Shown here in pieces: positions 7,217 to 15,894 of a stretch of DNA of 64,000 bases. A program made the translations under genes and the position numbers. Source of the DNA: Methylotenera sp. (lineage in GTDB: Bacteria; Pseudomonadota; Gammaproteobacteria; Burkholderiales; Methylophilaceae); NCBI RefSeq assembly GCF_029946165.1, contig NZ_JAQSDZ010000001.1:310001-374000 (forward strand). Reading direction: 5' to 3'. Under the pieces are notes generated by a model. It searched no databases and was not told where the DNA came from. It saw nothing but the letters and a program-made list of their open reading frames with translations. How positions within the stretch are numbered: the first letter of the stretch is position 1; the number at the start of each line of letters is the position of its first letter.

Positions 7217-9643
7217 TTAAGATTTTCTTAGTCGAAGTGCATTAGTAATCACCGATACTGAACTTAAACTCATGGCAAGCGCTGCAATCATGGGCGAAAG
7301 CAACCAACCAGTGAAGGGGTATAACACCCCTGCGGCTAATGGCACACCTAGCGAGTTATAAATAAAAGCAAAACCTAGATTTTGTTTCATGTTAGCAATC
7401 GTCTGTTCAGAGATTACTCTTGCTAAAGCGATACCTCGCAGATCACCTTTTACTAATGTGACTTGGGCGCTGTTCATGGCTACATCAGTGCCAGTCCCCA
7501 TAGCAATACCGATATCCGCTTTAGCTAAGGCTGGCGCATCATTAATACCATCACCTGCCATGGCTACCACGCGCCCTTCCCTTTGCAATTTACTCACTAA
7601 AGCTAGTTTATCGGCAGGTTTAACTTCGCCATGAACCTCCTCTATACCTAAAGTTGCCGCCACTGCTCGCGCAGTCGTTAGTCCATCGCCTGTTGCCATA
7701 ATCACACGAATCCCTGCCGATTTCAGTGTATTTAACGCATCTTGGGTATTTGCTTTAATAGGATCTGACACTGCGAGCAAACCAGCCGCCTGTCCATTAA
7801 CAGCCAATAACATCACGCTGGTACCCACACTTCGCAGTGTTTCTGCATCTGTCTTTAAAGTTTCAACATCCACTGTTAATTGAGACATGAGTGCGTTATT
7901 GCCTAAAGCTAAATGTTTGCCATCAACTACTCCACTAACGCCAATACCTGTAATGGATTCAAAATTGTCAACCTTGCTGAGTTCTAATTTACGTTCTTTC
8001 GCTGCCTGTACAATCGCGTCAGCCAGCGGATGCTCACTACCTTGATCCAAGCTTGCGGCAAGACGCAACACTTCGTCTTCACTATACCCATTACAGGCTA
8101 TTACTTTATTCATACTCGGCTTGCCTTCGGTCAAGGTGCCTGTTTTATCAACAATTAAGGTATCAACCTTACGAAAGTTTTCAATAGCGGCGGCATCACG
8201 AAACAAAATTCCTTGCGTCGCCGCTTTGCCAGTGGCGACCATAATAGACATTGGCGTAGCAAGACCTAAAGCACAAGGACAGGCAATGATGAGTACCGCA
8301 ACGGCGTTAATAAGCCCGTAAACCCAACTTGATGCATTGTTAATTTGTGGCCCAAATAATCCCCAGCCAAAGAAAGTTAGAATTGCAACACTCACTACGG
8401 CAATCACAAAATAGCCAGCCACTAGGTCTGCCATACGTTGCATTGGCGCTCTGGAGCGCTGTGCTTGAATCACCATTTGTACAATACTCGCAAGCACTGT
8501 CTGTGAACCCACTTTTTCAGTGCGCATGACAATGGCACCAGTAGTATTCATCGTCGCGCCAATCAGTTTATCGCCAATGCGTTTAGTCACTGGCAATGGC
8601 TCACCTGTAAGCATGGATTCGTCCACTGCACTGCCACCTTCAAGTACAACGCCATCCACTGGTACCTTTTCACCAGGGCGCACACGTAAAGTATCACCAA
8701 CATGCACATGGGTAAGGGCTATATCTTCCTCACTACCATCGGCATTAATTCTTCTAGCCGTTTTTGGCGCTAACCCCAGTAAAGACTTAATCGCTGCCGA
8801 AGTCTGCGATCGGGCTTTAAGCTCAAGAACCTGACCTAGTAAGGTGAGCGAAATAATAACGGCAGCAGCTTCAAAATACACTGACACTCTCCCCATGCTC
8901 ATAAATGATATTGGGAAAATTTGCGGAGCTAATGTGGCTACTACACTGTAAATAAAGGCGGCTGCAGTCCCTAGTCCAATCAGCGTCCACATATTAGGGC
9001 TGCGGTTAATAATCGATTGCACACCACGCTCAAAGAAAGGCCAACCAGCCCATAAAACAATTGGCAATGTGAGCAGCATTTCAATCCAACTTTGTGTTGC
9101 CATTTCAAACCAATTTAAACGATGACCCACCATGGCAAGAATAGTAACAATGAGGGTTAGCGGTAAAGTCCAGATAAATCGCCTTTTGAAATCTATTAAC
9201 TCAGGACTCTCACCCTCATCGATAGTTGGCATTTCTGGCTCCAGTGCCATGCCACATTTAGGGCAAATACCTGGAAGGTTTTGCTGCACTTCTGGATGCA
9301 TTGGGCAGGTATAAATCACATGCGTACTATTGAATGCAATTAAATGTTCTGCTGATACTTCATCATCCATCTTTGCCGATGACGTTTGAGAACTGCCCTC
9401 ATATTTAGCAGGTTCAGCGGAAAACTTTGTTTTACACCCAGCACTACAAAAATAAACTGGGTGACCTTCATGTTCGATTACATGAGGAGATTCCTCAGTA
9501 ACGGTCATCCCACACACAGGGTCTTTCAAAGGTTGATTGGTTTTAATAGCGTTGATTTTATTTGCATGCGAAGAACAACAAGCGGGTGTTTTTATGAGTT
9601 CTTCATTCACTTGACTTAAATGACTGGGTTCTGAATTTCTCAT
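7217..9643 (-). CDS. Heavy-metal (Cu-type) P1B ATPase with YHS and HMBD domains
   Basis: An 808-residue metal-exporting ATPase. N-terminus: ACCSS, a YHS domain (residues about 40-82, DPVCGMTV and CSAGC), then a heavy-metal-binding domain (residues 110-136, YTCPMHPEV and CPKCGMAL). Catalytic core: TGE 346-348, CPC 455-457, phosphorylated Asp499 in [15 protein letters not shown], and a final helix with SLSSVSV typical of Cu(I) pumps. There is no classical HMA domain with a GMTCxxC motif. Expected role is Cu(I)/Ag(I) export or supply to cuproenzymes across the inner membrane. No CueR-like operator is evident upstream. It is divergent from nothing nearby and lies downstream of the Crp-like gene on the same strand (79-bp gap). 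Confidence 0.92.
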   Translation of the reverse strand: MRNSEPSHLSQVNEELIKTPACCSSHANKINAIKTNQPLKDPVCGMTVTEESPHVIEHEGHPVYFCSAGCKTKFSAEPAKYEGSSQTSSAKMDDEVSAEHLIAFNSTHVIYTCPMHPEVQQNLPGICPKCGMALEPEMPTIDEGESPELIDFKRRFIWTLPLTLIVTILAMVGHRLNWFEMATQSWIEMLLTLPIVLWAGWPFFERGVQSIINRSPNMWTLIGLGTAAAFIYSVVATLAPQIFPISFMSMGRVSVYFEAAAVIISLTLLGQVLELKARSQTSAAIKSLLGLAPKTARRINADGSEEDIALTHVHVGDTLRVRPGEKVPVDGVVLEGGSAVDESMLTGEPLPVTKRIGDKLIGATMNTTGAIVMRTEKVGSQTVLASIVQMVIQAQRSRAPMQRMADLVAGYFVIAVVSVAILTFFGWGLFGPQINNASSWVYGLINAVAVLIIACPCALGLATPMSIMVATGKAATQGILFRDAAAIENFRKVDTLIVDKTGTLTEGKPSMNKVIACNGYSEDEVLRLAASLDQGSEHPLADAIVQAAKERKLELSKVDNFESITGIGVSGVVDGKHLALGNNALMSQLTVDVETLKTDAETLRSVGTSVMLLAVNGQAAGLLAVSDPIKANTQDALNTLKSAGIRVIMATGDGLTTARAVAATLGIEEVHGEVKPADKLALVSKLQREGRVVAMAGDGINDAPALAKADIGIAMGTGTDVAMNSAQVTLVKGDLRGIALARVISEQTIANMKQNLGFAFIYNSLGVPLAAGVLYPFTGWLLSPMIAALAMSLSSVSVITNALRLRKS

Positions 9644-9722
9644 GGCATTTTGTCCTCAGTTTCAGATGCTCAAATATTAGCTTTATATTTTAAATTCAAT
9701 GAAAAAAATAGAATTTATTAAG

Positions 9723-10490
9723 CTAACTTCGCTGTCGATAACTGTCTGGCAATAAGCGATTCATTTCTTTTTTGACAACGGCGTAACACTCGCAAACCCG
9801 CTTTTCCAGCCCAACTCTATCCACAACAGAAATATGCCCACGACGATAGTTAATAATCCCCGCTCTTTGCAAGTTGCCTGCCGCTTCGGTGATGCCTTCC
9901 CGGCGAACACCTAGCATGCCAGCTACCCATTCTTGAGTAATAATTAAATCGCTAGTCGGCATGCGGTCTAAAGTGAGTAAAAGCCAGCGACATAGCTGTT
10001 GCTCAACTGAATGGTGTCGATTACACGCGGCGGTTTGTGACATCTGTGTCATTAATGCTTGGGTGTAACGCAATAATAACTTTTGCAACAAGCCGCTTCG
10101 ATCAAACTCGCGCTTTAAGATTTGGCGTTCTAGACGGTAAGCCTGACCCGCTGTCTGCACCACAGCTGAACTTGAGGTAGTGTCACCACCCATAAAGAGC
10201 GAAATACCCACCATGCCTTCATTACTGACACCCGCAGATTCGGCCGATGAACCAGACTCCATGACGTAGTGCAGAGAAACAATCGAAGTGGTTGGGAAAT
10301 AGGCATATTGCATCTGTTCACTGGGTTCATAAATCATTTCACCCAGCGGCATGGCGATGAGCTCTAAATGTGGTGTTAAAAATTCGAGTTCAGCTGGAGG
10401 TAATGCCGCTAGTAGATGATTTAGATTAGTATTGGAATCGCACAGCGGTGACTCATTAGTTTTTTTCTTTTGATAATAAGCTGTAGACAT
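9723..10490 (-). CDS. Crp/Fnr family transcriptional regulator
   Basis: A 255-residue regulator: cyclic-nucleotide-binding-type beta-roll (about residues 25-145, FPTTSIVSL, SNEGMVGISLFMGG), dimer helix, and a winged HTH (about 184-222). The recognition helix VRREGITEAAGNL keeps the Arg-Glu pair (Arg197-Glu198) that aligns with CRP R180-E181. The usual cAMP-contact motif is absent and there is no Fe-S cysteine cluster, so the ligand is unknown. It is the third gene of a unit with the hybrid kinase and response regulator (2-bp gap to the latter). It is my candidate for the protein that binds the 16-bp palindromes at 1476, 3505, 5184 and 14771. Confidence 0.9.
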   Translation of the reverse strand: MSTAYYQKKKTNESPLCDSNTNLNHLLAALPPAELEFLTPHLELIAMPLGEMIYEPSEQMQYAYFPTTSIVSLHYVMESGSSAESAGVSNEGMVGISLFMGGDTTSSSAVVQTAGQAYRLERQILKREFDRSGLLQKLLLRYTQALMTQMSQTAACNRHHSVEQQLCRWLLLTLDRMPTSDLIITQEWVAGMLGVRREGITEAAGNLQRAGIINYRRGHISVVDRVGLEKRVCECYAVVKKEMNRLLPDSYRQRS

Positions 10491-10492
10491 GT

Positions 10493-11368
10493 TTAGTTAG
10501 CCTCATTTTTTAAATGAATTGCCCCTAATAGTTCTACTCCTATGCCACGGTAGCCAACAAATCGGCAGTGTCCGTCAAACATAGGTTCGCCACTCACTTG
10601 ATATCTTTTTTGACTGCCATCTGTATCGTTGCGGTGAAAGATGAAATCTAAAAATGGTTGTCTAGCAGCGATTATTGATTGTAAGTTTTTACGCTCAACT
10701 TCATCCCAACCGGTTGATTGGGAGTTGCTTGTTTCATCATCTTTAGATTGTTCAATATGGATAGTCCCTATTGAATTGCCAATCTTGACCCCGAGCATAT
10801 CACTAACTGGTCCATAAATCTTGGTAAAGTTCATATTTTCATCCTGCTCCCAATACCAGTCTGAGGCTAGTTCAGTCAGGCTTCGATAGCGCGCTTCGCT
10901 CTCACGTAGCTCAGCGGTACGTTCCAATACAGTGTTTTCAAGCACCTTGTTGTAGTTCTCAAGTTTTTTATAAAGCAGACGTACTTCCAGCATGTTATGG
11001 ATACGCGTTTTTACTTCAACTAAATCAAAGGGTTTGCTAATAAAGTCTTTTGCCCCAGCTTGCAAAGCGCGTAGTTTGTGATTTGGTTGCGCGGTAAGCA
11101 CTAGCACGGGCAGGTAAGCATCCTCCTGATTGACTTTAAGCGCGTTCATCACCTCGAAGCCATCCATAACCGGCATTTGCAAATCAAGCAAAATCAGGTC
11201 GTAACGATTCATCAGATGCATCTCAAATACATTTTCAGGATTTGTAGTGGCGGTTACCGAGGTGTAGCCTGCTTCTGAGAGTACTTGCTCTAATAAGCTA
11301 ATGTTGGCTTCCTGATCATCTACAATCAGTATGTTAGCGTCAAGAATTTCTCGTTCAATCATCATCAT
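10493..11368 (-). CDS. Response regulator with C-terminal PAS domain
   Basis: A 291-residue protein. Receiver domain at residues 12-130, with acidic pocket Asp17/Asp18, phospho-acceptor Asp62 (LILLDLQMP) and Lys112 (SKPFD). A coiled-coil linker (KLENYNKVLENTVLERTAELRE) leads to a PAS-like domain at about 155-285 (YRSLTELASDWYWEQDE). There is no DNA-binding or enzymatic output domain, so it probably works through protein contacts, perhaps with the adjacent hybrid kinase. AAAGGAA precedes a triple ATG; the first is annotated. The gene follows the hybrid kinase by 25 bp and precedes the Crp-like gene by 2 bp. Confidence 0.88.
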   Translation of the reverse strand: MMMIEREILDANILIVDDQEANISLLEQVLSEAGYTSVTATTNPENVFEMHLMNRYDLILLDLQMPVMDGFEVMNALKVNQEDAYLPVLVLTAQPNHKLRALQAGAKDFISKPFDLVEVKTRIHNMLEVRLLYKKLENYNKVLENTVLERTAELRESEARYRSLTELASDWYWEQDENMNFTKIYGPVSDMLGVKIGNSIGTIHIEQSKDDETSNSQSTGWDEVERKNLQSIIAARQPFLDFIFHRNDTDGSQKRYQVSGEPMFDGHCRFVGYRGIGVELLGAIHLKNEAN

Positions 11369-11393
11369 GCTTATTCCTTTTTGACTTCTTTAT

Positions 11394-14015
11394 TCAGACC
11401 TGCGCTTGCTTTGTTTTTGCAAACTTCAGTGCTAAATCCATTGTTTCCATGAACTCTTTCACATTAATCGGCTTAGTCAGGTAGCGATAGAATCCGGCAT
11501 CCAGACCTTTTTCTATATCACGCGGCATGGCATTAGCACTAAGTGCGACCACTGGAATATGTGAGGTAAGCGGATCATCCGAGAGCATCTCAAAAGCATC
11601 AAATCCGCTAAAGCCTGGCAAGTTAATATCCATTAAAATGACATCTGGCAACTCCTCTCGAGCCAGCTTGATACCATGAATGGCGTTGTTTGCGCTAAAT
11701 AAACGAATGTCAGGTCGCCGTGCAATGATGTCTTCAACCAACATGAGGTTTGCTGGATTGTCTTCTACGTAAAGTAACTTATACAAGAGCCCATCGCGAT
11801 GAGGCTGTTGCTGTGTTGGCAGCTTCAGCTGATATTGAGTATCTAGCTCTGATTGACTGGTTTGTTCTAGCTCAATCCAAAACGTGCTACCTTCACCGAC
11901 AACACTTTCTACACCAATCTTACCTTGCATTAAATCAATCAAGCGCTTGCAGACCACCAAACCAATGCCCGTACCCTCTTCCTTAGCATTCTGACCAAGT
12001 CGATTAAATGGCTGGAAAAGCTGTGTAAGCTCTTCGCTCGTCAGGCCTGCACCAGTATCTTGCACGCTGATGCGCACAGTATCATTAGGCGTTATGCTGC
12101 ATTCTACTGTTACAGTGCCATTTATCTTATTGTATTTAATGGCGTTAGAAAGCAAATTAATTACGATTTGCTTAACCCGTGTACGATCACATTTCACCCA
12201 ATAGGGAAACTCACGGCGCGTAAATATAACTTTAATATCTCGACTTTGTGCCTGCGGTTCTATCATGGCTTCGCACTCGTGCATAACATTAGCCAGCAAT
12301 ACTGGCTCTAAGGACAATGCTAACTTGCCAGACTCAATTAACGCTAGATCCAGTATTTCGTTAATTAACTCCAGCAAATACCAACCTGCCTTCAGAATCT
12401 GGTCTATACTTTTTTTCTGTGAAGTGGTCGGTGCCGGTGTGCCAGATTCTATTAACTGCGCAAAGCCAAGTATGGCACCTAGTGGAGTACGTAGCTCATG
12501 ACTCATGCTCGATAGAAAATCAGACTTAGCTAAATTGGCTTTTTCTGCAACAAAAGTAGCGCGCTCAAGCTCAACATTCTTAAGCTGTAGCGCTTCATTT
12601 AGCGCTGTTCTCTCGGCTTCAATCTGTTTACGTGCCGTATTATCCGTGCCGATGAGTAAATAACCAATAATTGCACTTTGCGCATCGCGCAACGCGGTAA
12701 TCGACACCACCGCTGGAAAGCGGCTGCCATCCTTACGGATATAGGTCAGTTCGTAAATATCCTCAATTCCACGCGAAGCCTTAAACACTAGCGCCTCAAA
12801 CCCTGGTGTAATTGCAGTTGCCAACTCAATACTTAATGTTTTAGCACGCGCAATCACCTCTTCAGGATCCGAAATCTCGGCGGGCGTAATTTTATTCATG
12901 ACTTCATCGGCGGTATAACCTAGCATGCGCTCCGCACCTACGTTAAAAATCTGAATCACACCTTTGGCATCGGTTGCAATGCTAGAGAAGTTTTCACTGT
13001 TAAAAATGGCGCTTTGCAATGCGCCCGCCTTAAGTAAAGCCTCCTCTGCTATCCTACGTGCGCTAATGTCTCGCAAGATACAAGTAAAGTAGCGCTCACC
13101 ACCAAGCCACATCTCACTGACGGCAATTTCCAACGGAAACGGCTTGTTATCTTTGCGCCAACCGATGACTTCATGACCTAAACCCACCGCGAGTGCTTCA
13201 TCACTAGGGCTGTAATGTTTAAGTGAGCTATTGCGTTGCTCTTGATCAAGCTCGGGAATAAGTACACTGAAATTCAAACCTGCGAGCTCTACCGCGCTAA
13301 AACCAAACATTTTTTGAGCTCTAGGGTTAACTGTTTCAATGGTGCCATTGCTGGCATGGAGCGTAATAATGCCGTCGGCAACGGTATTTAAAATGGTTTG
13401 AATAAGTGCGGTATTGTCACGCAAGGCTTGCTGAACAGCATACTCCTCACTCACATTCCGGAATACCAACACTGTCCCAACTACTTGACCTTCGCGGTCT
13501 CGAATTGGTGCGCAGCTATCTGCAATATCACACTCACTTCCATTGCGCGCAATCAATACAGTGTGGTTAGCCAGACCCTGCACTGTGCCGTGAGCTAAAG
13601 TTTCCATTACTGGGATAACCGCCGCCACTCGCGTTTCTTTATTAATGATGGGGAAAATGTCGGCTATGGGTCTCCCAGCCGCTTCTGCTAATGTCCAACC
13701 AGTGAGCTTTTCGGCAAGCGGATTCAATAAAGTGACGCATGCATCAGCATCCGTAGTGATGACGGCGTCGCCAATCGAGTTGAGAGTAACCGTGAGCTTT
13801 TCCTCGCTATCTTGTAACGTGGCATTCAATTGACGTAGTTGATTATTAGTACGCTCTTGAATCTTTAAAAGATGCTGAGTTTCTAAATGAACTAGATTTC
13901 GGAGTTTTTGTTGTGATTGACGATAGAATAAGTAAGCGAAAGCCACCGAAATAACAACCAATAAAAAAACAAATTGAGGCTGATTGATTTTGGATAAAAT
14001 ATTGGTAACTAGCAT
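11394..14015 (-). CDS. Hybrid sensor histidine kinase with multiple PAS domains
   Basis: An 873-residue membrane kinase. A single N-terminal membrane helix (about residues 15-32) is followed by a coiled coil and three PAS domains (roughly 60-190, 195-315, 330-465; each with GNTV/RDIS-type PAC ends). Next come a HisKA domain with SHELRTPL, an HATPase_c domain (N-box LLSNAIKYN, DTGAGL, GTGIGL) and a C-terminal receiver (LMDINLPG, KPINVKEF). There is almost no periplasmic part, so sensing is probably cytoplasmic through PAS ligands. It heads the operon with the PAS response regulator and Crp-like regulator. The signal is unknown. Confidence 0.92.
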   Translation of the reverse strand: MLVTNILSKINQPQFVFLLVVISVAFAYLFYRQSQQKLRNLVHLETQHLLKIQERTNNQLRQLNATLQDSEEKLTVTLNSIGDAVITTDADACVTLLNPLAEKLTGWTLAEAAGRPIADIFPIINKETRVAAVIPVMETLAHGTVQGLANHTVLIARNGSECDIADSCAPIRDREGQVVGTVLVFRNVSEEYAVQQALRDNTALIQTILNTVADGIITLHASNGTIETVNPRAQKMFGFSAVELAGLNFSVLIPELDQEQRNSSLKHYSPSDEALAVGLGHEVIGWRKDNKPFPLEIAVSEMWLGGERYFTCILRDISARRIAEEALLKAGALQSAIFNSENFSSIATDAKGVIQIFNVGAERMLGYTADEVMNKITPAEISDPEEVIARAKTLSIELATAITPGFEALVFKASRGIEDIYELTYIRKDGSRFPAVVSITALRDAQSAIIGYLLIGTDNTARKQIEAERTALNEALQLKNVELERATFVAEKANLAKSDFLSSMSHELRTPLGAILGFAQLIESGTPAPTTSQKKSIDQILKAGWYLLELINEILDLALIESGKLALSLEPVLLANVMHECEAMIEPQAQSRDIKVIFTRREFPYWVKCDRTRVKQIVINLLSNAIKYNKINGTVTVECSITPNDTVRISVQDTGAGLTSEELTQLFQPFNRLGQNAKEEGTGIGLVVCKRLIDLMQGKIGVESVVGEGSTFWIELEQTSQSELDTQYQLKLPTQQQPHRDGLLYKLLYVEDNPANLMLVEDIIARRPDIRLFSANNAIHGIKLAREELPDVILMDINLPGFSGFDAFEMLSDDPLTSHIPVVALSANAMPRDIEKGLDAGFYRYLTKPINVKEFMETMDLALKFAKTKQAQV

Positions 14016-14227
14016 TGGACGGCTAATCGCAGAGGAAAATCTCTTTTGTGCATAACCGACTCTCGTTTTAAAAAATTTAGCTGAACAGATTTAACTGTTA
14101 ATGGAGTGAGTAAAAATGACTAAGAAGAAAGAGTGTTGAAATCCTACATAAGGTTATACACCTTTAATTTATACCAGCATGTATTTAAATTATTAAATCC
14201 ACCTTAATGAGCTAGACTTAACTATGA

Positions 14228-14686
14228 TTACTGGCTTACAGCGTCATCATAGATTTCTTCTGATTCATCAGCCATGGAATTCTTCCAATTAAGATACACA
14301 TTAACACCTTTACGATTAACGATTTTAACTGTTTGAGTTTTCATTACACCATTATGTTGGCTCACCACTTTGTATGTACCGTTAGTTAATTGCACAAATA
14401 ACATTGGTCCTGCATCTTCCACTTCTAGTTTGATGTTGCCTTTTTTATCGGTAATCGTTACTGCAACATCAGTGATCGATTGTCCTTTTTTACCTTCAGA
14501 AAAATACAAACGTAAATTATAGTCCCTAGCATGCAAGCGCATGTCGTCAGCTTCTTCTTGACCTATACCACCATTAAAATAAGTAGGTTGGTCTGGATTA
14601 GTCTCATCAGCATATACTGCATTTGCAATAAGAAATATTGCTGCCATGCCTATTAAACCCGTCAATAAACTTTTAAGTATTTTCAT
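14228..14686 (-). CDS. Secreted protein, carboxypeptidase-regulatory-like beta domain
   Basis: A 152-residue protein with a signal peptide (hydrophobic LLTGLIGMAAIFLIANAVYA, cleavage near YADE) and a domain of beta-strand pattern (SITDVAVTITDKKGN, FVQLTNGTYKVVSQHNG, KTQTVKIVNRKG), like CarboxypepD_reg/DUF4198-type sandwich folds. AGGAG lies 9 nt before the chosen ATG; an in-frame GTG at 14689 is an alternative start. Its promoter carries the fourth copy of the activator palindrome (14771-14786), linking it to the stress units at 1596-7168. Role unknown. Confidence 0.75.
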   Translation of the reverse strand: MKILKSLLTGLIGMAAIFLIANAVYADETNPDQPTYFNGGIGQEEADDMRLHARDYNLRLYFSEGKKGQSITDVAVTITDKKGNIKLEVEDAGPMLFVQLTNGTYKVVSQHNGVMKTQTVKIVNRKGVNVYLNWKNSMADESEEIYDDAVSQ

Positions 14687-14743
14687 CACTTTATGCTCCT
14701 AAAGTAATACAAAATCATCGCAAAACCGAAAAATCGTGTGATA

Positions 14744-14786
14744 AATATACCTAAGCGGAATCAACAGTTCTGTGCGTTAACGAACA
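14744..14786 (-). promoter_or_regulatory. Putative activator palindrome, copy 4, with -10 hexamer
   Basis: On the minus strand the near-palindrome at 14771-14786 (TGTGCGTTAACGAACA read on plus) is followed, after exactly 21 nt, by TATATT (14749-14744), a good -10. This is the cleanest example of the shared arrangement and places the palindrome centre near -41.5 relative to the predicted start. The gene start is about 55 nt beyond the -10. Confidence 0.6.
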
Positions 14787-14828
14787 TTAGATAATATTAA
14801 AGATATGATACCAAACAGCTAGATTAAA

Positions 14829-15836
14829 CTAGGATAATCGAAAAAATTGCAGTGTTTTTTCAAGAATATTCTGTGGAGGAATATCCATGCAGGCAAAGTT
14901 AATATTTTCCACACATTGATTTTGGTAACAATACTGGCAACTCGTCACTTTTTCAATAACCAATTGCGCACCAAATACACTTGGGGGCAGCGCGCCAGGT
15001 ATCATCAAGGATGGGCATCCTACTAACTTTGCCAACCATTGTGTTGAAGTTGCAACGGTAATTAATAAATCAGTTACTTTCAAGCGTGCTAAAGTGGTTT
15101 GCATAGGCACGCTGCCATCAAACTGACTCCAAACAAAGAAGCCTGCCTGCTCTAACAATGATTGCAAAACTTTACCGTGCGCATATTGTTTACTAGCCTT
15201 ACTGCCAGATAATGAAAGCGCAATAATAGGTTTTGTTTGCGCCTGTGACTTAAAGGCTAAATCAGGTTCAACAAAAAGTGAAATATCAACCTTTTGCTCA
15301 AACCCGCAGCAATGCTGGAGATAAAATTCAGGATACGTGGTGTTTGAATATTGATTCCACCACGGCGTGCTCCAATCCGCCATATTCGGATAAGTGCTAG
15401 CAAGGTAGAGATTTGGCGTTTGAAAATAAGACTGAGTGAATGTATTACGCTCAATCTTATATAGCAAAGCCTCCACGGAGTAATCGATGAAATTACCTTG
15501 TACATTAGCGCCAGAGTCTTTTAAAACCCGCGCGAGAAAGCAAGGCATAAACCATGTATCTAGATTAATAATCAGGTCATAGTTTTGCGATATAACGACT
15601 TGCGCAATAGCCATAAAGCTAGGAATCGCTTTATCAATATCCCCAGGCCACTGCTCGGCGTTTACAGCAAGTACCGAATTTACTGTGGGGACTAGAGACA
15701 TTAGCTCTACACCTGCTCCATAGGTCAACACATCGACTGTAGCATCAGTATGTTGCTGATGAATCATGCCGACTGCAGGAATCAGTATGGACGCAACATC
15801 GCCAAAACCCATCATACGAATAATGAGAATTTTCAA
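14829..15836 (-). CDS. Glycosyltransferase family 9-like (heptosyltransferase-type) protein
   Basis: A 335-residue GT-B enzyme. It begins MKILIIRMMGFGDVASILIPA, the typical GT9 nucleotide-fold start, and contains YDLIINLDTWF and the C-terminal lobe with ALSLSGSKASKQY and ITVATSTQWLAKLVGCPSLMI. GT9 enzymes add heptose or related sugars to LPS core or other acceptors. The C-terminus has several Cys (CQYCYQNQCVENINFACMD), as in other members with a zinc-like knuckle. The start codon is TTG at 15836, chosen because it gives the conserved N-terminus; no strong ribosome site is visible. Last gene of the glycan operon. Confidence 0.75.
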   Translation of the reverse strand: MKILIIRMMGFGDVASILIPAVGMIHQQHTDATVDVLTYGAGVELMSLVPTVNSVLAVNAEQWPGDIDKAIPSFMAIAQVVISQNYDLIINLDTWFMPCFLARVLKDSGANVQGNFIDYSVEALLYKIERNTFTQSYFQTPNLYLASTYPNMADWSTPWWNQYSNTTYPEFYLQHCCGFEQKVDISLFVEPDLAFKSQAQTKPIIALSLSGSKASKQYAHGKVLQSLLEQAGFFVWSQFDGSVPMQTTLARLKVTDLLITVATSTQWLAKLVGCPSLMIPGALPPSVFGAQLVIEKVTSCQYCYQNQCVENINFACMDIPPQNILEKTLQFFRLS

Positions 15837-15894
15837 TTAACTAGACTCATCAGCACTTTATGAGGCGATTCTATTAGTCAAATATCATCGCTAA

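Noticed and set aside
14046..14099. TGTGCATAACCGACT and AACAGATTTAACTGTT upstream of the hybrid kinase
   Set aside because: Similar words to the stress palindrome, but the spacing is off by one or the arms are wrong, and no -10 lies 21 nt away.
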